A DNA stretch of 64,000 nucleotides from Semisulcospira habei. Its lineage: Eukaryota; Mollusca; Gastropoda; Semisulcospiridae. Positions 63,463-64,000 of this stretch are shown in pieces. Under the pieces are notes generated by a model. It searched no databases and was not told the origin of the DNA. It was given only the letters and a program-made list of their open reading frames with translations. The DNA lies in assembly GCA_036245525.1 (NCBI GenBank), contig BTPG01000007.1:166928976-166992975 (forward strand). Reading direction: 5' to 3'. Every line of letters begins with the position of its first letter. Within the stretch, counting starts at the first letter, position 1. The position numbers were made by a program, and so were the translations under genes.

Positions 63463-64000
63463 ATGACGACCACGACCGGACTCAACGTAGCATGCTGGAA
63501 CATCCGAACCATGCTCGACACAGCAGACAGCGGACGCCCTGAACGTCGCTCCGCCCTCATTGCCCATGAATTGCGGAGGTTAAACATCGACATCGCCGCG
63601 CTCAGCGAAGTACGCCTTCCGGAGGAAGGCAGCCTCCAAGAACTTGGCGCTGGCTACACCCTCTACTGGTCAGGCAGACCTGCATCAGAAAGACGGCTCT
63701 CAGGCGTGGGCTTCATGGTGAAGACCCCCATTGCGACTAAGTTGGAAAACCTACTAACGGGTCACTCCGACCGCATCATGTCCATGCGCCTCCCACTGAG
63801 ACACCAGCAATACGTCACCCTTCTCAGTGTGTACTCCCCAACCCTCCTGGCAGAGCCTGCAGAAAAAGACAAGTTCTACTCTGACCTGCGCAGCCTCCTG
63901 CAGAGCACCCCTGCAGACGACAAAGTCATCATCCTTGGCGACTTCAACGCCAGAGGGGGCCAAGACTGTGAAGCCTGGAAAGGAGTCCTCGGCAAGCATG
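63463..64000 (+). CDS. LINE endonuclease, N-terminal part (runs off the window)
   Basis: ATG at 63463 opens a continuous frame to the window end, about 179 codons: MTTTTGLNVACWNIRTMLDT, later LNIDIAALSEVRLPEEG, GVGFMVKTPI, VTLLSVYSPTL and VIILGDFNARGGQDCEAW. These match the APE-type endonuclease motifs of non-LTR retrotransposons (WNIRT with the catalytic Asn, SEVR with the metal-binding Glu, GDFNA with the catalytic Asp/Asn pair). No stop or frame shift is seen, so this copy may be intact. Sequence and base composition differ from the LINE at 59912, so it is a different family. Confidence 0.9.
   Translation, partial: MTTTTGLNVACWNIRTMLDTADSGRPERRSALIAHELRRLNIDIAALSEVRLPEEGSLQELGAGYTLYWSGRPASERRLSGVGFMVKTPIATKLENLLTGHSDRIMSMRLPLRHQQYVTLLSVYSPTLLAEPAEKDKFYSDLRSLLQSTPADDKVIILGDFNARGGQDCEAWKGVLGKH

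Overview
This window is animal nuclear DNA, most likely from a mollusc and probably a marine gastropod. The reasons are intron-containing genes, dense non-LTR retrotransposons, a tRNA-headed SINE whose tail matches a LINE, long CA/GT, GA/GATA and AT microsatellites, a THAP domain, and very many TTAA-flanked inverted-repeat elements. Species is inference; nothing points to bacteria or a plasmid. Host coding content is low: one large gene region on the minus strand (about 17.4-22.9 kb) and one THAP-domain exon (about 16.0-16.3 kb). Nearly all the rest is mobile or repetitive DNA.

Layout. 1-16 kb: a field of short palindromic elements, a 5'-truncated LINE (5.5-6.7 kb), one tRNA-derived SINE (1.7-2.1 kb) and two copies of a second, approximately 385-bp SINE-like element. 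16-23 kb: the THAP exon and the large disordered-protein gene, which has one in-frame TGA. 23-31 kb: more palindromes, microsatellites and a perfect 46-bp x4 minisatellite. 31-35 kb: an old repeat with GGTCAAGG motifs about every 150 bp, in opposite orientations in its two halves. 35-45 kb: palindromes, a 17-bp minisatellite and a SINE copy decayed almost only by small deletions. 45.17-56.10 kb: a degenerate DNA transposon of about 11 kb with inverted terminal repeats of about 0.8-1 kb. It carries a spliced integrase-like gene (HTH exon and C-terminal exon visible, catalytic core missing), with a SINE, a LINE fragment and a 55-bp minisatellite inside. 56-64 kb: palindromes and microsatellites, a LINE with a 5' inversion that is itself interrupted by a SINE with a 13-bp target duplication, and the 5' part of another LINE at the right edge.

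Palindrome names used here (mine, not published): Pal-A (core CAAGGGTAGTGCCAGATTAG...GGCGCC), Pal-B (GCAAGAGGCATAGATCCTCA...), Pal-C (CTGTCGGTAGCG...TTTTTGTCG), Pal-D (GGCCGAC...GCGCGGGCC), Pal-E (TGATTTTGGACCTTACGGCT), Pal-F (TTGTGAAAAGCGAGATTT), Pal-G (CGCGAATCCGGATGCGGC), Pal-H (AAGCGTGTAAAATGCAGAGA), Pal-I, Pal-J and Pal-N. Families A, B, C, G and N end in TTAACCC/TTAACTC...GGGTTAA/GAGTTAA. TTAA targets with CCC/GGG ends are the signature of piggyBac-type transposition, so I read these as piggyBac-related MITEs. The two arms of each Pal-A copy carry the same copy-specific substitutions, so the stem co-varies. The same core also sits inside at least four different kinds of element ends. I regard this modular hairpin system and the 11-kb integrase-bearing element as the most interesting content.
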